A stretch of 9,275 bases of DNA from Flavobacteriaceae bacterium UBA5079 (lineage in GTDB: Bacteria; Bacteroidota; Bacteroidia; Flavobacteriales; Flavobacteriaceae). A program made the position numbers and the translations under genes. Below, piece by piece: positions 5,648 through 9,275 of this stretch; the stretch's first letter is position 1, and every line of letters begins with the position of its first letter. The stretch lies in assembly GCA_002414705.1 (NCBI GenBank), contig DIAL01000122.1, positions 28,048 through 37,322 on the forward strand, given 5' to 3'. The notes beneath the pieces were generated by a model. That model had not been told where the DNA came from. It made no database searches and saw only the letters and a program-made list of their open reading frames with translations.

Positions 5648-7477
5648 TTAATTAATGGCTTTTCCTAAACTAGATTCACCTCCAACAATTGGAAGTTGTA
5701 GCGTTGTTTTATCCAAATCAATAGTTAATTTGGTACCAGGCTTTGGTAAAATAGTATATTGATTATCACTAGAGAAAATCATTAAACCTATTTGTTGACC
5801 TTTAGGAATAACTTGATCATCTGGTTGTAAATCGAAATTCACTGTGTAAAATTGACCCGGTTTTAAAGGTTCACTTTCAGAAATTGATTTATGGTTTTGA
5901 GGATCAGCCCAACCACGAGTAATAATATTATCGGTGATTTTGGCTCCTTTTTCAGCATTCCATGGTAATGACACCAACCAAACAGATAAGTTTACGGCAG
6001 GCTTACTACTAGCTAGAGTAATGGATACTTTTGCTAAACCTGAAATATGCAAATCTTCTTTTAATACGGGTGAAACATATAGTAAACGATTTTTAGATTC
6101 CGTGGTTTGTGCTAATTCTATTCCGGAAATTGTGGCATCATCCATTAGAAATTCTTCGCCTTGTTTTTCAGCTGCTTTCATCATTAAATTTCCAGCTTTC
6201 ATGCCGCCTTTTCCTAAATGAAGTGTAACTAGTTCAGCATCGGGATTTGGATAATCGGTGTAAGCTGTTGGTTTTAATCTGTCGTCATTTTCACGAACAA
6301 TCCATGCTTTAGCATCATTTTCTACGCCATTATCAACACCATGAAGGTAATGTGTAAACCATCTATTCATCATAGACATTGGAGGTGGTCCACCATGACC
6401 AAATTGATGATAATAAATTTGAACAGGCAAGCCTTTTTCTTTAGCTGCTTGATAAATTCTGTAGCTATGTTCTGGCATCACATTCCAATCGTTAAAACCA
6501 TGCGACATTAAAAGAGCCGCTTTCATAGGTTTCATCTGGTTTAAATAATCGCGACCAGCCCAAAAGTCGTTATAATCGCCTGTTACACGATCCATACCAT
6601 TTTTCATTTCTGTATCGCGAATAGTTTTATTATTATAAGCACGTTTAGATTCGTCTCCACTATGTATAAAATCGTATAACACATCAATATCTTCACCTAG
6701 ATATCCACCTGGCGAACGTACCAAACCATTGGAACGATAATAGTGGTAATAGGACGTGTTTGGTGCTACTGGAATAATGGCTTCTAAACCTTCAACACCA
6801 GTTGTAGCAGCTGCTAACGGAATTGTTCCATTATAACTCGTTCCTGTCATACCAACTTTTCCAGTGCTCCATGACGCTTCAACGGTTTTATTTCCATCTG
6901 GAGTAGTATAGCCTTTTGCACGACCATTTAACCAGTCTATTACCGCTTTTGGTGCTAATGATTCATTGATGCCACCAACCGTAGGTGATCCTTGTGATAA
7001 ACCCGTTCCTGGTGACGAAGAATGCACCACAATATAACCACGAGGTAGCCATGTGCGGATTTGAGAATTTGAAATAATTGGTCGTTCGCCTGTGCGCACA
7101 ACCTCCACGTGTGTTCGAGGTTGTTCAACTTCGCCCAATTCATGTTTTACATTCCAAAAAAGCCCATCTGCATCACCTGCAACTCCAGCATAATAAGGAC
7201 TAGATTCATAAACAATAGGGAGTTTTAAACCTTCGGTATCGGTTTGTTTTGGTCGCGTAACATCTACATGCATTCTGTCCATTTTACCATCACCGTCGGT
7301 ATCAAAGGTAGTTTCTACCCAAAGGTCATGACGAATCCATTCATCAGCATTACTGAAAGCTTCTACAATTTGAGCTTCGCCGTTTTCAAAGACAGGAACT
7401 GCTTTTTCTTGAGCCTGAACGTTATAAAAACCTAAAATGCTTAATATAACAATAAGTACGTGTGTGTGTTTTTTCAT
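5648..7477 (-). CDS. Exported Xaa-Pro dipeptidyl-peptidase (family S15)
   Basis: This serine peptidase would release Xaa-Pro dipeptides from peptide N-termini, presumably in the periplasm or outside the cell. From ATG 7477 the 609-residue product begins with a signal peptide (MKKHTHVLIVILSILGFYNV, then QAQ, cleavage near residues 22-23). In-frame codons upstream to 7534 would put a second hydrophobic stretch in front and are rejected. The catalytic triad is recognisable: Ser214 in GMTGTSYNG, Asp330 in SHGFNDWNV and His361 in QFGHGG. TTGVEGLEAI, NGLVRSPGGYLGEDIDVL and GDYNDFWAGRDYL resemble PepX-type enzymes more than CocE-type esterases. Residues from about 400 to 600 form the beta-rich jelly-roll C-terminal domain of this family. 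An acidic loop at 59-67 (DTDGDGKMD) resembles a calcium-binding EF-hand loop and is common in exported S15 enzymes. No type IX secretion C-terminal signal is evident. The gene is monocistronic and converges on the sigma operon. Confidence 0.93.
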   Translation of the reverse strand: MKKHTHVLIVILSILGFYNVQAQEKAVPVFENGEAQIVEAFSNADEWIRHDLWVETTFDTDGDGKMDRMHVDVTRPKQTDTEGLKLPIVYESSPYYAGVAGDADGLFWNVKHELGEVEQPRTHVEVVRTGERPIISNSQIRTWLPRGYIVVHSSSPGTGLSQGSPTVGGINESLAPKAVIDWLNGRAKGYTTPDGNKTVEASWSTGKVGMTGTSYNGTIPLAAATTGVEGLEAIIPVAPNTSYYHYYRSNGLVRSPGGYLGEDIDVLYDFIHSGDESKRAYNNKTIRDTEMKNGMDRVTGDYNDFWAGRDYLNQMKPMKAALLMSHGFNDWNVMPEHSYRIYQAAKEKGLPVQIYYHQFGHGGPPPMSMMNRWFTHYLHGVDNGVENDAKAWIVRENDDRLKPTAYTDYPNPDAELVTLHLGKGGMKAGNLMMKAAEKQGEEFLMDDATISGIELAQTTESKNRLLYVSPVLKEDLHISGLAKVSITLASSKPAVNLSVWLVSLPWNAEKGAKITDNIITRGWADPQNHKSISESEPLKPGQFYTVNFDLQPDDQVIPKGQQIGLMIFSSDNQYTILPKPGTKLTIDLDKTTLQLPIVGGESSLGKAIN

Positions 7478-7607
7478 AAAAATTGTGTGTAAAAATAAGT
7501 ACAACAAGTTAGCTGTTTTTATTAACATTCTCAAATTAGAGTTTGTAATAAATTTTAATTCCTATTAAGTTTATAGTACTTTTACCAATCTTAAATGGAG
7601 CTTTAAT
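7478..7607. promoter_or_regulatory. Divergent intergenic region of the peptidase and dnaG genes
   Basis: These 130 bases separate two genes that start in opposite directions, so they should hold a promoter for each. The region is very AT-rich. Near matches to the Bacteroidota -7 element TAnnTTTG exist: TACTTTTA at 7577-7584 on the plus strand (toward dnaG), and TAATTTG on the minus strand at 7538-7532 (toward the peptidase, one base short). Neither has a convincing TTTG -33 partner at the right distance, so exact promoters are not assigned. No operator-like palindrome or riboswitch was recognised. Confidence 0.4.
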
Positions 7608-7610
7608 TTG
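7597..7610 (+). promoter_or_regulatory. Shine-Dalgarno-like GGAG and TTG start codon of dnaG
   Basis: GGAG at 7597-7600 lies 7 bases before TTG 7608-7610, a good ribosome-binding spacing and unusual in a window where other genes lack such a site. An in-frame stop at 7566-7568 limits how far upstream the start could be, and no ATG occurs in frame between that stop and the conserved N-terminus (ISKSTIDQVFE). A four-codon minimal open frame, ATG GAG CTT TAA (7595-7606), is out of frame with dnaG and ends one base before the TTG. Confidence 0.65.
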
Positions 7611-9275
7611 ATATCAAAATCCACCATAGATCAAGTGTTTGAAACCTCTCGTGTAGAAGAGGTTATTGGCGATTTTGTTCAATTAAAAAAATCTGGTAGT
7701 AACTATAAAGGATTAAGTCCGTTTAGTGATGAGCGCTCACCAAGTTTTATGGTGTCTCCAGTGAAGCAAATTTGGAAAGATTTTTCAAGTGGTAAAGGCG
7801 GTAATGCAGTTGCTTTTTTAATGGAGCACGAACATTTCACCTATCCAGAAGCTATAAAATATTTGGCTAAAAAATACAATATAGAAATTGAAGAAACGCT
7901 TCAATCTAATGAAGAAAAAGAACAAGCTGATGCACGTGAGAGTTTATATTTAGTAAGTGAATACGCCAGTAAGTACTTTCAGAATATTTTACATAAAACA
8001 GATTTAGGGAAAGCTATTGGTTTAAGTTATTTTAAAGAGCGAGGTTTTACAGATGAAACCATAAAGAAATTTGATTTAGGATATTGTTTAGACGAGTGGC
8101 AAGCCTTTACAGACGAGGCTTTAAAAAAAGGCTATCAGTTAGAATTTTTAGAAAAAACGGGTTTAACCATTGTAAAAGATGAAAAACAATTTGACCGATT
8201 TAAAGGTCGTGTTATGTTTCCTATTCAGAGTATGAGTGGTCGCGTTTTAGGATTTGGAGGTCGAATTTTAACTAGTGATAAAAAAGCAGCCAAATACTTA
8301 AACTCGCCAGAAAGTGATTTGTATCACAAAAGTAAAGTGTTGTATGGTATTTTTCATGCCAAGCAAAGCATTGCCAAAGAAGATAATTGTTATTTAGTTG
8401 AAGGTTATACAGACGTTATTCAATTTCACCAACGCGGTATTAAAAATGTGGTTTCATCTTCTGGAACGGCTTTAACATCAGAGCAAATTCGGTTAATAAA
8501 TAGGCTTACCAAAAATATAACCGTATTATTTGATGGTGATGCAGCAGGACTTCGTGCATCATTACGTGGAATTGATTTAATTCTGGAACAAGGGATGAAC
8601 GTTAAGGTTTGCACTTTTCCTGAAGGCGATGATCCAGATAGCTTTGCCAAACAGAATACATTGGAGGAAATTAAGACGTATTTAGAAGATCACGCGCAAG
8701 ATTTTATTCAGTTTAAAGCTTCGCTTTTGGTGAAAGAAGCCAAAAACGATCCAATTAAAAAGGCAGAAACCATTCGTGATATAGTAAACAGTATTGCCAA
8801 AATTCCAGATCGTATAAAAACGGAGATTTACATTCAGGAATGCGCACGAATTATGGATATAAGTGAATCTGTTCTGTTTAGTACTTTGGCACAAATAACC
8901 AAAAAAGAAACGCAAGAAACGAATAAACAATTTAACCAAGAGCAGAAGGCTTTTCAGGTAATAAAAAACGAGCAACAGACTGCGCAAAAAGTAGATGTTC
9001 AGTACGAATTGGAACGAAAAATCATTCAGATTCTCTTATTATATGGTAATAAAACAGAAGATTTTGAAGATTTAATTCTGAAAGAAAACGATACCAATGA
9101 ACTGGTATTAGAGCCTGTAAAACATCAAGCCAAAGTATTTGAAAAAATATATTTAGACCTGCAAGAAGATGAAATGCAGTTTACTAACGAAACCTTCAAG
9201 GACTTATATTATACCATTATAGATACTCTAAACCAAAATCCAGATTTTGTAATTGAAAACATTGTGAATACGGTT
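7608..9275 (+). CDS. dnaG: DNA primase DnaG (3' end missing, zinc ligands replaced)
   Basis: DnaG makes the RNA primers for replication at the fork, working with the DnaB helicase. The frame is open for 556 codons to the window end, with no stop or frameshift; full-length relatives are about 650 residues, so the helicase-interaction domain is cut. The N-terminal domain (about 1-95) aligns without gaps to the CHC2 zinc-binding domain, but the four ligands of E. coli (Cys40, His43, Cys61, Cys64) are Ser37, Ser40, Asp58 and Ser61 here. The surrounding signature is kept (SPFSDERSPSFMVSP, SSGKGGNAVAFLM). The RNA polymerase core follows with FKGRVMFPI at 198-206 and GRVLGFGGR. The TOPRIM motifs are intact: VEGYTDV with Glu265, and LFDGDAAG with Asp309 and Asp311, the metal-binding acidic residues. 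DPDSF at 342-346 is also typical. The start is TTG 7608. The gene is divergent from the peptidase gene. Confidence 0.95.
   Translation, partial: MISKSTIDQVFETSRVEEVIGDFVQLKKSGSNYKGLSPFSDERSPSFMVSPVKQIWKDFSSGKGGNAVAFLMEHEHFTYPEAIKYLAKKYNIEIEETLQSNEEKEQADARESLYLVSEYASKYFQNILHKTDLGKAIGLSYFKERGFTDETIKKFDLGYCLDEWQAFTDEALKKGYQLEFLEKTGLTIVKDEKQFDRFKGRVMFPIQSMSGRVLGFGGRILTSDKKAAKYLNSPESDLYHKSKVLYGIFHAKQSIAKEDNCYLVEGYTDVIQFHQRGIKNVVSSSGTALTSEQIRLINRLTKNITVLFDGDAAGLRASLRGIDLILEQGMNVKVCTFPEGDDPDSFAKQNTLEEIKTYLEDHAQDFIQFKASLLVKEAKNDPIKKAETIRDIVNSIAKIPDRIKTEIYIQECARIMDISESVLFSTLAQITKKETQETNKQFNQEQKAFQVIKNEQQTAQKVDVQYELERKIIQILLLYGNKTEDFEDLILKENDTNELVLEPVKHQAKVFEKIYLDLQEDEMQFTNETFKDLYYTIIDTLNQNPDFVIENIVNTV

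Noticed and set aside
7478..7534. Longer N-terminus for the peptidase from codon 7534
   Set aside because: It would add a second hydrophobic segment in front of the standard MKK-type signal peptide that begins at 7477.
8682..8987. Open frames on the minus strand within dnaG (also at 8426-8650), and antisense frames in queA, rlmN and the barrel gene
   Set aside because: They lie wholly inside well-supported genes, have no start context, and encode low-complexity or unrecognisable peptides; they are reading-frame shadows.
1..9275. Mobile elements, CRISPR arrays, tRNA or rRNA genes, defence genes
   Set aside because: No direct-repeat arrays, terminal inverted repeats, transposase or recombinase motifs, or cloverleaf-like sequences were seen; the content is consistent with stable core chromosome.

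Overview
The window reads as chromosomal DNA of a member of Bacteroidota, most likely a Flavobacteriaceae species. It is AT-rich, start codons mostly lack a Shine-Dalgarno sequence, and the proteins closely resemble flavobacterial versions (the N-terminal regions of RlmN, polyprenyl synthase and DnaG in particular). There is no sign of phage, insertion sequence, CRISPR array, tRNA or rRNA. Eight protein genes fill almost all of it, and two of them are cut by the window edges.

Layout: (1) 1-840, the 3' part of queA, closed by a strong intrinsic terminator. (2) 911-1948, rlmN. QueA and RlmN both spend S-adenosylmethionine in unusual ways, and both can act on the tRNA anticodon loop. (3) 2071-3048, a long-chain polyprenyl diphosphate synthase, probably for the menaquinone side chain, starting at TTG. 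(4) 3110-5574, a compact three-gene unit: an ECF sigma factor, an overlapping single-pass membrane protein that looks like a non-classical anti-sigma factor, and an exported protein with a periplasmic coiled coil followed by an outer-membrane beta-barrel. A sequence resembling an ECF promoter precedes the sigma gene, and a bidirectional terminator ends the unit. (5) 5648-7477 on the minus strand, an exported Xaa-Pro dipeptidyl-peptidase (family S15), convergent with the previous unit. (6) 7608 to the window end, divergent from the peptidase, dnaG primase from a TTG start; its last ~100 codons are missing.

Most of the window is core housekeeping. The part with the best claim to being an under-described system is the sigma / membrane protein / barrel unit. 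I infer an envelope-sensing circuit in which the barrel protein or its coiled coil signals to the periplasmic tail of the membrane protein, which in turn releases the sigma factor. The second notable point is that DnaG has lost all four zinc ligands of its N-terminal CHC2 domain while keeping the fold signature and an intact TOPRIM catalytic centre.
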